The notes beneath the pieces were generated by a model, which had not been told where the DNA came from, did not search any database, and saw nothing but the letters and a program-made list of their open reading frames with translations. This document shows, one piece after another, positions 54,484 to 63,015 of a DNA stretch of 64,000 nucleotides (positions are counted from its first letter, which is position 1; each line of letters begins with the position of its first letter). The position numbers were made by a program, and so were the translations under genes. Source of the stretch: DATAGF01 sp963835685 (GTDB lineage: Bacteria; Actinomycetota; Thermoleophilia; Miltoncostaeales; Miltoncostaeaceae); the NCBI GenBank assembly GCA_963835685.1, contig CAWIGI010000010.1:248001-312000 (forward strand), in the 5' to 3' direction.

Positions 54484-54797
54484 GCGCCCTCGCCCCCTGT
54501 CGCCTCATCCGGGCGTGTCGCCCATTCTGACCCGCGGCGGGACGCCGTCAAGGGCCGCGCCCGAGCCCGTAAGGCACACTCCACGCCGGCCCGATCCGGG
54601 CGGCAGACCGGCGGACTCGCGCGGCAACCCGCGTCGGGAGTGGCACGGCGCTCGCCGGCGGGCGCGGGGCTCGACAGGCGGACGGCGCGGCCGGAGACTG
54701 TCGAGACCAGGCGTCGATGACGCGTACAGGTGGTACTTCACCGGGCACCCAGCCCGGGATCGGCGCCGATGATCGTCGAGCTACGAAAGGACGCGAG

Positions 54798-55244
54798 ATG
54801 GCGTCGATCGTCGAGAGCGTCGAGATTTCCCGTCGCCCCGAAGATGTCTTTTCGTACGTGACCGACCCCTCCCGTCTCCCCGAGTGGCAGGAGAGCGTCG
54901 TGAGCGTGCGTCAGGAGAGCGATGGCCCGGTTGCCGTGGGCTCAAGGGTCGTCGTCACGCGTCGGGTCGGTGGTCGGGAGCGGCCGATGACCATGGAGAT
55001 GACCGAGCTGAATCGTCCGAGGAGCTGGGCCGTCCGCGGTGTCAACGGCCTGGTCAGGGGGATCGTCCGGGGCACGATCGAGCCGCTCGGGGACGGCGAG
55101 CGGTCGCGCATGACCATCGACCTCGACTTCGAGAGGCACGGGATCGGCAAGCTGCTCGTGCCGCTCGTCGTCCGCCTGCAGGCGCGGATGGAGATGCCGA
55201 AGAACCACCAACGGCTGAAGGAATTGCTCGAGCGCGGCGCGTAA
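54798..55244 (+). CDS. SRPBCC-family protein
   Basis: The 148-residue protein has the START/Bet v1 (SRPBCC) pattern: MASIVESVEISRRPEDVFSYV at the N-terminus, RLPEWQESVV and a C-terminal amphipathic helix (MEMPKNHQRLKELLERGA). It should bind a hydrophobic ligand. The ATG at 54798 follows GAAAGGACG. The next sequence is the tail of an ArsR regulator and a VOC gene, a combination that often forms one unit. Confidence 0.85.
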   Translation: MASIVESVEISRRPEDVFSYVTDPSRLPEWQESVVSVRQESDGPVAVGSRVVVTRRVGGRERPMTMEMTELNRPRSWAVRGVNGLVRGIVRGTIEPLGDGERSRMTIDLDFERHGIGKLLVPLVVRLQARMEMPKNHQRLKELLERGA

Positions 55245-55307
55245 GAAAGCGGTTTCAGAGGTCGTCGGGCCGCTGCCGCGTTTCGTGAGGCCCAGCCGGC
55301 GCGCCTC

Positions 55308-55396
55308 AGGGCAGGCGCGAAGGCAGGTACAAGTTCCACTACCTCGACACCACGCCGCTGAACGGCCTCACGCAGCGCTGGTCGATCGAGGGCTGA
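55308..55396 (+). pseudogene. ArsR-type regulator C-terminal fragment
   Basis: The frame reads EGRYKFHYLDTTPLNGLTQR and ends WSIEG at a TGA. This matches the last residues of ArsR-family regulators that accompany SRPBCC genes (GRRKxHYLDxxPL). No HTH part is present upstream. It is a remnant of a regulator that may once have controlled the SRPBCC and VOC genes. Confidence 0.55.
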
Positions 55397-55412
55397 CGAG
55401 GAGGCCGAAGCT

Positions 55413-55808
55413 ATGAGGATCAACCTGGCGAGCGTCCTGGTGGATGACCAGGAGAAGGCACTCCGTTTCTACACGGAGACTCTCGGATTCGTGAAGAAGA
55501 CCGACTCCCCTGTCGGCGAAGCACGCTGGCTGACCGTCGTCTCACCGGAGGATCGGGACGGGACCGAGTTGCTCCTCGAGCCGGACGGCCACCCTGCCGC
55601 CAAGCCGTTCAAGCAGGCGCTGGTCGATGACGGGATTCCCTACACGTCGTTCGCCGTCAACGACGTCAAGGCCGAGTACGAGCGGCTGCGGGCGCTGGGG
55701 GTCCGCTTCACGCAGGAGCCGCTCGAGATGCAATCGGTCACCACGGCCGTCCTCGATGACACGTGCGGCAACCTGATCCAGCTCGCAAGCCAGGGCGACG
55801 GCGGCTGA
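55413..55808 (+). CDS. VOC/glyoxalase-family protein
   Basis: The 131-residue protein has the first half-domain pattern VLVDDQEKALRFYTETLGF and the second half ITSFAVNDVKAEYERLRALG-like segment, ending VTTAVLDDTCGNLIQLASQ. It is a small metal-dependent VOC enzyme or binding protein of unknown substrate. The ATG follows GAGGAGG and lies 16 bases after the ArsR remnant. It is intact. Confidence 0.88.
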   Translation: MRINLASVLVDDQEKALRFYTETLGFVKKTDSPVGEARWLTVVSPEDRDGTELLLEPDGHPAAKPFKQALVDDGIPYTSFAVNDVKAEYERLRALGVRFTQEPLEMQSVTTAVLDDTCGNLIQLASQGDGG

Positions 55809-56057
55809 CAACGGCGGCATGAGGAGCAAGCGTCTCGGGTCCGCGTCCACGGGCTCCCGCTTCGGACGACAGGCAGTCGTCCGGGGCGCCGCCGAACTTG
55901 CACCTGCTCTCGGGCGGAGCGAGCGTGTCCGCCCAAGACGTATCCGAACTTCCGAGCCAGACCAATGTCTCAGTCGGGCAGACCGTCCGTCCGGCCGGCA
56001 ACTCTGCCGCCCGCGAATCATGGGGGGCCATCTCCCGGTCGTCGGGATTCACCCGGC

Positions 56058-56408
56058 ATGGCCCTCCCGCACTCGGATGCCTTCCTTCGCCCGCCTGGAA
56101 CTCGAACGGTTGAGCCGGCAGGGCCGCTTCTCAGCGTCCAGCAGTGCGCAGCATTGCTCGCCGTCAACCACAAGACGATCCGGCGCCTTGTCGCGTCGGG
56201 CGTCTTGCCGGCGCTGAGGGTCGGCCGAGTCCTGAGGATTCGACCCGGCGACCTCGAGGCCTTGGCCTACCACGGCAGGGAGCTCGCGGCGACCCGTCAT
56301 CGGGGTCGCCGCAATTCTTCGGGTGAGTTCTCGCGTCGGGCCCGAGGGGAGGAAAACCTCTCCCGCCACCTCTACCAGGTACGTCGTGATCTACGGAGGC
56401 GGACGTGA
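56058..56408 (+). CDS. excisionase-like helix-turn-helix protein
   Basis: A 116-residue protein with a MerR/excisionase-type HTH (LLSVQQCAALLAVNHKTIRR, LVASGVLPALRVGRVLRI, RPGDLEAL). A basic tail follows, as in the small HTH genes that accompany tyrosine integrases in mobile elements. It could direct excision or control element genes. The ATG at 56058 was chosen as the one nearest the HTH; the upstream frame shows no domain. The gap 55809-56057 is otherwise empty. Confidence 0.7.
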   Translation: MALPHSDAFLRPPGTRTVEPAGPLLSVQQCAALLAVNHKTIRRLVASGVLPALRVGRVLRIRPGDLEALAYHGRELAATRHRGRRNSSGEFSRRARGEENLSRHLYQVRRDLRRRT

Positions 56409-56931
56409 GCATCGAACGGCGTCAGCGCGCCGGGCGGATACGCTGTGGAATAACTTAGGCTATGTCTGTGCCCGCGCTGGCGAGATTGATGAAGCCGAGG
56501 CTGCGGAACGAAGAGCTCTCGCGATTGACCCGATGCACGTCTTGGCAATCGGCAACCTCTTGCCGCTGCTGCTCCGTCAGGGACGCCGCGACGACGCCCA
56601 GCGCGTATTCGATACAGGCGCGGGCAGTCTGCCGGCCGCGACCATAGCCGAGCTTCGCGCGCTGTTTGATGAGGATCTCCCGCCACTTCCCGCGCCGATC
56701 GCTCGCGATCTCGTGATTGCCTGCGAGGAGTGCGGCAGCCGGTTGCCCGTCACCATGGGCGTGGATCATCTCTGTGGCGACTGCGGGGCGCTGTATCGGG
56801 GCGAGCCCTTCGCCTGCCCATGCTGTGGCAACGACGGGCGCGTACCCCTCGAGTTCCTGTTCGAGACGAGTGTACCGGGCGCCGCGGCGGAATGTCCGAC
56901 GTGTCACAAGGGTGCTCTGGCCCGGGTTTAG
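56323..56931 (+). CDS. TPR and zinc-ribbon protein
   Basis: The frame holds a TPR-like pair (TLWNNLGYVCARAGEIDEAE, AAERRALAIDPMHVLAIGNL) and then three Cys pairs: CEECGSRLP with CGDCG, CPCCG and CPTCHKG. These form two zinc ribbons. The start is uncertain: the N-terminal 40 residues overlap the HTH gene in another frame and carry no domain, so the true protein may start later or have lost its N-terminus. Its role is unknown; zinc ribbons with TPR repeats suggest a scaffold. Confidence 0.55.
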   Translation: MSSRVGPEGRKTSPATSTRYVVIYGGGREHRTASARRADTLWNNLGYVCARAGEIDEAEAAERRALAIDPMHVLAIGNLLPLLLRQGRRDDAQRVFDTGAGSLPAATIAELRALFDEDLPPLPAPIARDLVIACEECGSRLPVTMGVDHLCGDCGALYRGEPFACPCCGNDGRVPLEFLFETSVPGAAAECPTCHKGALARV

Positions 56932-58006
56932 GCCATGCTTGTTGTGGCCGGTCATTCAGCGACCCACGGCCGCCCTCTAGATCGGCTGGCGAGAAGGCGT
57001 CAATCGACGTCGCGTGCCCGGCGTCACGGCACTCACCTCGTGTCAGAGCCGGCGACTGGCCTCGATAGCGCGCGCGTGGGCTTGGTGGCGTCCTTATTCG
57101 ACATGGCCACGAGCAGGGCCACCGGCCGACCGCGCAGCGCGCGGGCGACGAAGCGGTGAGGCTTTCCCGATGGACGGGCATGCCATAGCCATGACTTCTG
57201 GAACTTCCTCGTGGCGAGCCCGGCAGCCGATGAGCTCGCGGTTCGCGCCCATCTGGCCGGATCACGCGCAGAAAAGCATGCCCGCCTCACGCATGGACCA
57301 GGCGGTGCTCAGGCTGAGTAGCCCGGATTCGTCCACAAGAAGAGTCGCTAGCCCGAGCGAGAAGAGCCGGGGCCGGCGAGTGCTGGGAGGCTGACGCGAA
57401 AGCTGGTCGGAGCGCTTGACCGGCAGGCGGGCGAGGGCCACAGTGAGGCAACGGGCGTGAGCGAGGCGAACGGACCAGTCCATCGCTTGCACGCTCGCAC
57501 CGTGGGATCGGGACGTGAGCGGGATGCACCGCCGCCAGCAGGTGAGCCACCCACCCATCGTCACCCGGCGAGCGATCGGCTCGAGGACATGACGGACGCG
57601 CCTCACGGCGCACGGTGGCCTGCCGGAGCGGGCGGTCGGAACGACATCGCCTTCGCGCCCACCGTCTCAACGCGCGCCGGGAAGCGGCGCACCGCCGGTC
57701 GGCCACGACGCGGCCAGACGAGCGGCGCCCCACCGGGCGCAGCGGCCGCAGGGAGGTGACGCCTCTGGATGCGGCGATACAGGACGGCTCAGCCCCGAGC
57801 AGTGGGGGATGACCGGCCGTCCGCAAACTCCGCGAATCAGGTGCTCGCGCCGGCGCCCAGAACCAGGCCGCCGCAGCGCATGGCGCCGAACGAGGTGCGT
57901 CTGAGGGGTCGTCGGTCGTGGGTCCGACGGCCCCTCAGAGCTGGCCCCCGGCCAGTCGGCTCCCGGTGCGCGTTGAGCGTGACGCGGCAAACCAGGGAGA
58001 GGGTGG
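56932..58006. other. gene-free stretch, mostly repeat copy B
   Basis: No frame here looks coding. 57370-57945 is the second copy of the 570-bp repeat; 56932-57370 carries only short overlapping frames on both strands without domains. Confidence 0.55.
57370..57945. repeat. diverged repeat of about 570 bp, copy B
   Basis: Direct-orientation partner of the repeat at 50600-51170. The best-conserved core is near 57755-57850 (GACGCCTCTGGATGCGGC and AATCAGGTGC). It ends shortly before the small gene at 58007. Confidence 0.7.
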
Positions 58007-58180
58007 ATGACGAGGAAGACCGGCGAGCCGGACCCCAAGGGTCCCCGGGGGAGCCGTGTCCCCAAGGAGGTGCAGGGCCGGAGCGAAGACGCCGAGGAGA
58101 CAGCCCGCAGAGCGGAGGAGGACGCGGCCCGCGCCGAAAACGAGGGCTACCCTCTCGGCCGGCCCGACGAAGACCCCTGA
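58007..58180 (+). CDS. 57-residue hydrophilic protein
   Basis: The ATG follows GGGAGAGGGTGG. The product is very polar (TRKTGEPDPKGPRGSRVPKE, then an acidic Ala/Glu/Arg helix and YPLGRPDEDP) and is likely disordered or helical. Codon use is normal and the stop is 2 bases before another short frame. I know no family; such small charged proteins are common stress or phage proteins. Confidence 0.5.
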   Translation: MTRKTGEPDPKGPRGSRVPKEVQGRSEDAEETARRAEEDAARAENEGYPLGRPDEDP

Positions 58181-58182
58181 CG

Positions 58183-58269
58183 GTGCCAGAGGAGTTCGCC
58201 CGCATGGTCAGGGTCGTCCCCGCCGTCGTCCAGGAGCGGGTGGTCGTGGCCCTTGAGCGGATGCGCTGA
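58183..58269 (+). CDS. 28-residue peptide, possible
   Basis: A GTG-started frame encodes PEEFARMVRVVPAVVQERVV followed by VALERMR. It is short but helical and directly follows the previous small gene, and its stop is adjacent to the next ATG. It may be a fragment. Confidence 0.3.
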   Translation: MPEEFARMVRVVPAVVQERVVVALERMR

Positions 58270-58360
58270 ATGGCGCTGCCTGCGAACGTGGCGAGAGGCC
58301 TGCGCGTGGCTGTTTGGGCCATCGGCATGCTCGCGGTCTTCGCTGCGAGGCCGCCGGTCA

Positions 58361-58460
58361 GCGAGGCCTGACGCCCGACAACTCGACGCTGATCCTCGCC
58401 GAGTCCTACGGCAGCAGGCTCACGGCGTTCGACATCGAAGCCGACGGCGGCCTGTCGAAC
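58361..58460 (+). pseudogene. SMP-30/gluconolactonase fragment
   Basis: The frame reads GLTPDNSTLILAESYGSRLT then AFDIEADGGLSNR, which matches the conserved core of SMP-30-type lactonases (VTPDNSTLIVAES). Both ends of the gene are missing. It is one of several single-domain relics in this region. Confidence 0.65.
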
Positions 58461-58656
58461 CGAGGTACTCCGCCCGGGCTCCCAGCCAGCCCGCGTCCCC
58501 CGGCGACGGCCCTCCCGACCAAGGGGGAGAGCGAGCGCTCCCGTTCGCCTGCTCTCAGGTGCGGAGCAGAAGCGGCCGACCGGGCGAGTGGGGGCGACCA
58601 CGACGAGGCGACTGCGACGACGGCGTGGTGAGCACCCGCGAGATGGAGGAGCGCTC

Positions 58657-58977
58657 GTGAAGCTCGGCCGCAAGCGCTACGTCATGGACCCCGATCAGCG
58701 CGAGCACCCACTGGTCCAGCAGCGCGACGCGTTGCTCAAGCGTGAGGCGGCGCTCGGTGACGAGCTCGCGGCGTGGGCCCGGCACGCGCACTACCGGCTC
58801 GGGGGTCAGTACGTGACGGGCAGCCTCAGGGCATTCCGCACGTCCGCCAAGCTGAGCCGGGTACTGCGGGAGCGCAAGCGCCTGGAAGCGCGGATGGTTC
58901 GTCAGGGCGTGATGATCCCGGCCCCGGCGACGCTCGCTGGGGCCCACGAGACGCGGCCGCCGCCCGACGATGTCTGA
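58657..58977 (+). CDS. hypothetical helical protein (106 aa)
   Basis: The GTG follows ATGGAGGAGCGC. The basic, helical product (KLGRKRYVMDPDQREHPLVQ, KREAALGDELAAWARHAHYR, SAKLSRVLRERKRLEARMV) reads like a coiled coil and has no Cys. I do not recognise it. It looks intact with normal codon use. Confidence 0.55.
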   Translation: MKLGRKRYVMDPDQREHPLVQQRDALLKREAALGDELAAWARHAHYRLGGQYVTGSLRAFRTSAKLSRVLRERKRLEARMVRQGVMIPAPATLAGAHETRPPPDDV

Positions 58978-59152
58978 AGCCGCCCTTTACCCCTGGGCGG
59001 TGGCGTGGTCGGGCGCCGTGTCAGGACCCAGCGCATGCGCTCCAACGCCGCCTCGACGTTCGCACCTCCTCACTTCGGATGGCCTCTCTGGGGACCCTCG
59101 CGGACGCCCGCGCCATCAGCGGCCGGCGGCGGCCCTCTAAGCTCGAACCTCG

Positions 59153-59536
59153 ATGGAGGTGCTCTCGAGCCGTGTCCTTCTGTCGCCCCGCGACCTCGAG
59201 CGCTCGCTGCGTTTCTACGAGGAGACGCTCGGCTTGGCCGTCTACCGGGAGTGGGGCCGGGGGCGCGAGCGCGGGGTCGTCTTCTTCCTGGGCGGCGGGC
59301 TCCTCGAGGTCTCGGGTACATCGGTCGGGCCGGCGTCGGGCGCCGTCCGACTGTTCCTCCAAGTGCGCGACCTGCGCGCCGTGCGCGAGCGCCTCGCGGC
59401 GCGGGGCGTCCCAGTCGAGGAGGAGCCGACCGTCCGGCCCTGGGGACTGTTCGAGATGGTCGCCCGTGATCCCGATGGCCTGGCGCTCGTGTTCGTCGAG
59501 GTGCCGCCCGACCACCCGCTCCGGCGTCGCGGCTGA
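59153..59536 (+). CDS. VOC/glyoxalase-family protein
   Basis: The 127-residue protein starts MEVLSSRVLLSPRDLERSLR, with FYEETLGLAVYREWG, VFFLGGGLLEVSG and the second half PWGLFEMVARDPDGLALVFV. The Glu and Asp placements fit a metal-binding VOC dimer. TAAGCT lies 9 bases before the ATG, the leaderless pattern. It is a second VOC gene in the accessory region and is not a close copy of the one at 55413. Confidence 0.87.
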   Translation: MEVLSSRVLLSPRDLERSLRFYEETLGLAVYREWGRGRERGVVFFLGGGLLEVSGTSVGPASGAVRLFLQVRDLRAVRERLAARGVPVEEEPTVRPWGLFEMVARDPDGLALVFVEVPPDHPLRRRG

Positions 59537-59600
59537 CTGCCCGGCGCGGAGGACAGTGACTCCCAGGGAGCCTCGGCATCCGGATCGACCGCGACGCCGA

Positions 59601-59843
59601 TCAGCGCGAGGGGCCATCCGCTCGGCCCTCGACGGCGGCCGCCGCCAGTGCCACCTGGGCCCAGCGCAGCTCCCCCTCGGCCAGCAGCGCCTCCCGGGCA
59701 GGCGCGGCAAGCAGGCCCTGGAGGGCCGTGATCGCTTCGCGGGCCTGCGCACGCTCCCGTGGCGGCAGCGGCGTGTGCCAGCCCTCTGCCTTCGCCCGGT
59801 CGGCCAGCGTGGAGAGGGTCCGGAGGGCCTCCTCGCGGGTCAC
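59601..59843 (-). CDS. hypothetical small protein (80 aa)
   Basis: The GTG at 59843 starts TREEALRTLSTLADRAKAEG, then a helical Ala-rich body. No domain is recognised. It is convergent with the VOC gene and divergent from the integrase remnant. A longer frame exists upstream but would overlap the remnant on the other strand. Confidence 0.45.
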   Translation of the reverse strand: MTREEALRTLSTLADRAKAEGWHTPLPPRERAQAREAITALQGLLAAPAREALLAEGELRWAQVALAAAAVEGRADGPSR

Positions 59844-59939
59844 CGAGCCCAACGCTACCCTTCGGCGCGCCGCAGACCCCCAGCCCGCCCGCCGCTGCCA
59901 GCTCGGCACGCTCGCGAAGCGGGGCATGCGGCGCCGGTT

Positions 59940-60374
59940 CGCACCCGCCAACCGCGCCACGCCCACGCCGTGGAGATGGCACGCGAGAGTGTGCCGCTGA
60001 ACGTGATCCAGCGCCAGCTCGGGCACGCCGACCTCGGGGCCACCTCGATCTACCTGCAAGGAATCGACAACGCCGAGACCATCCACGCCGTCCACGCCTG
60101 CCCGGCACCGATGATGCCCCGAGCGGCGCCTCCGCCGCTGACCGGCACCGGCACCGGAGACCTGGAGGCGAGCACGAGCAGAGCCCTCCGCTCCACGATC
60201 AAGAGCACCCGCTCAGTGCCGCTCCTCGCGCAAAGCAGGACCGAGACCTTGCGCTTACCCCGCTCCCTGCTCGTCGTCCAAGACAGGCGTCTGCGACTGC
60301 CGCCCATTCGCTTCCGCTATCGGACCCATTGCAGGCGTTGGGCGGCAGGCGGCGTTGTCAGTCGAGCGTGCTGA
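59940..60374 (+). pseudogene. tyrosine recombinase C-terminal remnant
   Basis: The frame encodes RHAHAVEMARESVPLNVIQR, QLGHADLGATSIYLQGIDNA and ETIHAVHACPAPMMPRA, the HxLRH-like box, LGH box and Tyr region of an actinobacterial integrase. The residues before RHAHAVEM are altered compared with the expected HPHQLRHAHA, and the N-terminal domains are missing. It then runs into unrelated sequence to 60374. It is inactive and is the second integrase relic of the window. Confidence 0.75.
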
Positions 60375-60465
60375 CGACCTTGCCGTCGGCGCGGCCCTGC
60401 TCGACGTACGCCAGCGCCTCGAGGGTCTGGTCGAACGGGAACGTCTTGTCCTCGCGCGCCGCCGG
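60358..60465 (-). pseudogene. C-terminal fragment of a zinc-type alcohol dehydrogenase/quinone reductase
   Basis: The minus-strand frame reads REDKTFPFDQTLEALAYVEQ then GRADGKVVSTLD and a stop, the end of medium-chain dehydrogenases. No upstream part exists. It overlaps the tail of the integrase remnant on the opposite strand, so at least one of the two is not functional. Confidence 0.65.
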
Positions 60466-60548
60466 CCAGCCAGCGCTACCTCGAGCCGAAATGGCCTCCT
60501 GCTCTCGAGTCCGCTCGGGGAGCGGCCAGCCGCGCCCCGCCGGCCCGC

Positions 60549-61435
60549 TCAGGCGGTCGTTGCGTCGTGCTCGGCCGGCGCGGCCCCACCGAGGCTCGCT
60601 ACCACCTGCAGCCAGTTGCGCGGGACGTACTCCAGGCCCAGCTCGGCGAACGCCTCACTGGCCCCGTGTTCCAACGCCTCGGCTCCGGCGGCCAGCGGCG
60701 CGCCCGGGAGCGCGCCCTCGATAAAGAGCCAGTAGCGCCCGATGTCCTGGAACGAGGCGAGGTCCATGTTCACCCGGTCGAGGGCGCAGTGCAGGACGTC
60801 GAAGCCGTGCCGCCGCAGGGAGCTCGCGTACTCGTCCTGCGAGAGCCATGTGCGGGCAAACGCCTTCTCGTTGCGCGAGAGCCGGACCTGCGGATGCTCA
60901 CGACGCAGCCAGCGCATCGCGCGCAGCGTCCAGAGCCGGTAGTACCTCGCGGTGTCCGGTGCGTCGCGCCCTCGAAGAACGAGCTGTTGAAGGCGAACAC
61001 GCCACCTGGGACCAGGACGCCGGCGATCTCCCGAAGAGCCTGATCCTTGTCGTGCACGAGATGAATGGCGTTGCCGAAAAACAGGGCATCGACCGCGCCC
61101 CCGAGCGTGTTGGCGACGTCGGCGGTGTCCCCCTGGCGGAAGCGAACGTCCATACCCGCTCCGGCCACACGCCTCTCCGCCTGCGCGAGAGCTTCGGACG
61201 ACGGCTCCACCCCGATGATGGTCGCGTCGAGACCGCGACTCCTGAGCGCCTCGACCACCATCAGGGTCATCGCGCCCGTGCCACAGCTCAGGTTGACGAT
61301 GGTCCTGCTCCGGGCGGCGGGGACGGGAAGCCGGCGAATGCCCTCCTCCACCAGCGCCCGATTGACCGTTTTGTAGAAGCGATGCCGCGTGAACGGCTCG
61401 TACGAGTAGATGTCATGCTCGCTGCCAGCGGCCAT
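60549..61435 (-). pseudogene. SAM-dependent methyltransferase with a frameshift
   Basis: The ATG at 61435 starts MAAGSEHDIYSYEPFTRHRF. A class I fold follows with motif I IVNLSCGTGAM, GVEPSSEALAQAERR and LFFGNAIHLVHDKDQALREI. At about 60962 the frame is lost after SSFFEGAT and resumes one base off with RYYRLWTLRAMRW, then IGRYWLFIEGALPG and a normal C-terminus to 60549. A single indel in the ACGCACCGGACACC region accounts for it. The substrate is unknown. Confidence 0.75.
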
Positions 61436-61857
61436 CGTGTGGACGTTTCCTTCTCCGGCTGGCGCGGGCCCGACGCCGATCGACGCCGACGAACAGAGGG
61501 CTGGCGACCGTACCACGGTGGCCCGAGATTCCAGGACGGCCGAGCTCGTCGGTGAGGGGACCGATGCGTCGGTTTGGTCTGGACGTGATGCCGGGCCTCG
61601 GCCTCTTCCAAGGTCCGGATGATGGTCTTGAGCACCGAGGGGGCTGCAGCACCGGCGGCGCCTGAACATTCGCTAGGGCGGCGTCCGGACGAGCTATTCC
61701 CCAGCTATGGCGGGCCGCACGGGCGTGGCTGTCCTCGTCAGACCCCGCCCAGGCCCCCGGCGCCAGAACCTCGGACGGTCGGCTGACCCTCGTCCGATTT
61801 GGAGCCGATGGCAAGGGAGGGGTCCCAGGGCACTCGGGTGGTGACTCGGCCCCCACC

Positions 61858-62100
61858 ATGCCCCGGCGGGTCGAAGGTCCGATCGATCCACCGGGGCCCA
61901 CGGGGGGCGTAGGGGTGGGCGACGGGTGCGCGTCGGCGCGCCTCGCGGTAGCCCTCGCCGGCGAGCACCACAAGCGCCGCCGCCCGAAGGCCCGCCGCGC
62001 GGGCTGCCTGCCCTGCAAGCCGCAGAAGCTGAACACCCAAAAAACGGCCGATCGCATGCGGGCGCGCCCCGGCTGGCAGCGCGACTGGGGGCTGCGCTAG
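61858..62100 (+). CDS. small protein with CLPCKP motif
   Basis: The C-terminal 40 residues (GEHHKRRRPKARRAGCLPCK then PQKLNTQKTADRM) resemble the short Cys-x2-Cys-Lys-Pro proteins found throughout actinobacteria. The N-terminal part is low complexity, so the start is uncertain. It is convergent with the next gene, overlapping it by 4 bases. The gap 61436-61857 shows no coding signal. Confidence 0.45.
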   Translation: MPRRVEGPIDPPGPTGGVGVGDGCASARLAVALAGEHHKRRRPKARRAGCLPCKPQKLNTQKTADRMRARPGWQRDWGLR

Positions 62101-62327
62101 TTCGCCGGCGGGAAGTCCCGGCGCTCGTTCTCAGCGATCTCGAGGAGCTGGCGCCAGAGCGCTTCGGTGTCGGCGTGGCTCAACCCGGCCTCAGCACCTG
62201 CTTCCGCCCAGCCGAGGCCGCGATCGCAAAAGGCGCGGATGAACAGGGCGTGCCGCGCGGCGAGGTTGACGCGCGTCGCCCGCTGCTCCCAGAGGCGACA
62301 CAGTTCGTCGCGCTTGATCTCGCTCAT
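62097..62327 (-). CDS. hypothetical protein (76 aa)
   Basis: The ATG at 62327 starts MSEIKRDELCRLWEQRATRV, and a helical body follows with HALFIRAFCDRGLGWAEAGA, a possible HTH-like element. Its start overlaps the stop of the gene upstream (TGA in ATGA), so it belongs to a unit of three or four tiny genes. No family is known to me. Confidence 0.55.
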   Translation of the reverse strand: MSEIKRDELCRLWEQRATRVNLAARHALFIRAFCDRGLGWAEAGAEAGLSHADTEALWRQLLEIAENERRDFPPAN

Positions 62328-62524
62328 GGGAAGCCCGATCCGATGGCGGCACCGCGGACGGCTACGAGTACGAGCGCCCGCTGCTCCGCGGTCAACCGCC
62401 CCAGCCGGCGCCAGGCCTCGTCGGCGTCGACCTCGGGCAGCTCGCGCGCCGGCGGGCGAGACTCCCACAGGGCCTCGTCCTCGGCCCAGCGATCGAGGGG
62501 CGGGCCACGGTCAGTCGAGCTCAT
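62324..62524 (-). CDS. hypothetical protein (66 aa), paralogue of the 62820-63015 gene
   Basis: The protein reads MSSTDRGPPLDRWAEDEALW, then ARELPEVDADEAWRRLGRLT and a hydrophobic C-terminus. The middle shares DEAL...ARxLPxVDAxEAWRRLGRLT with the frame at 62820-63015. The start overlaps the stop of the gene at 62511-62762, and the stop overlaps the next gene as ATGA. Tight coupling suggests that the products act together. Confidence 0.55.
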   Translation of the reverse strand: MSSTDRGPPLDRWAEDEALWESRPPARELPEVDADEAWRRLGRLTAEQRALVLVAVRGAAIGSGFP

Positions 62525-62762
62525 CGAACTGCACGAGGAAGTGGCGCTCGATGCCCTCCTCCCGCAGCGCCGCCTCCACGCTCCTCGCAGTCTCCGCCGC
62601 GGCGGCCCGGACGCCAGCGTTGACCGCGGCGATGAAGAGGATCCCCAGAGCGCGAGTGGCCTCGGGCGGCAGTCGGATTCCCGCGTCGGCCAAGGCGCGC
62701 CCGAAGGCGTTGAGCTCGTCCTGAGTCTCCGACATAAGCCGATCGCGTAAGTTCGGGTCCAT
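62511..62762 (-). CDS. hypothetical protein (83 aa)
   Basis: MDPNLRDRLMSETQDELNAF, GRALADAGIRLPPEATRALG and a helical ILFIAAVNAGVRAAAAETAR end in HFLVQFDELD. It is a soluble helical protein without Cys and is unrecognised. It overlaps the 66-residue gene by 14 bases and follows the frameshifted paralogue by 57 bases. Confidence 0.55.
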   Translation of the reverse strand: MDPNLRDRLMSETQDELNAFGRALADAGIRLPPEATRALGILFIAAVNAGVRAAAAETARSVEAALREEGIERHFLVQFDELD

Positions 62763-62819
62763 CTCAGATCAGGTCCCGGCCAGCGGCCGCTCAAACATGA
62801 ACACGAGCCGGCGTGCCGC

Positions 62820-63015
62820 TCATGGCAGGTCCTCCGCCGAGCGCGCGAGGGCTTGGTCGATCACCACCCGCTGCGTCGGTGAGCCTCCCCAGCCGGCGCC
62901 AGGCCTCCTTGGCATCGACGGCCGGCAGGTCACGCGCTAAGCGGGCGAGCTCACGCAGGGCTTCGTCCCCGGCCGAGCGCTCGAGCGGCGGGGTGGTCAA
63001 TCGACGCCGAGGCAT
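62820..63015 (-). pseudogene. frameshifted paralogue of the 66-residue gene
   Basis: The ATG at 63015 starts MPRRRLTTPPLERSAGDEAL, then RELARLARDLPAVDAKEAWR and RLGRLT, matching the gene at 62324. At about 62875 one base is out of place; in the other frame the sequence continues QRVVIDQALARSAEDLP to a TGA at 62820. Whether the break is real or a sequence error is open. Confidence 0.5.
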
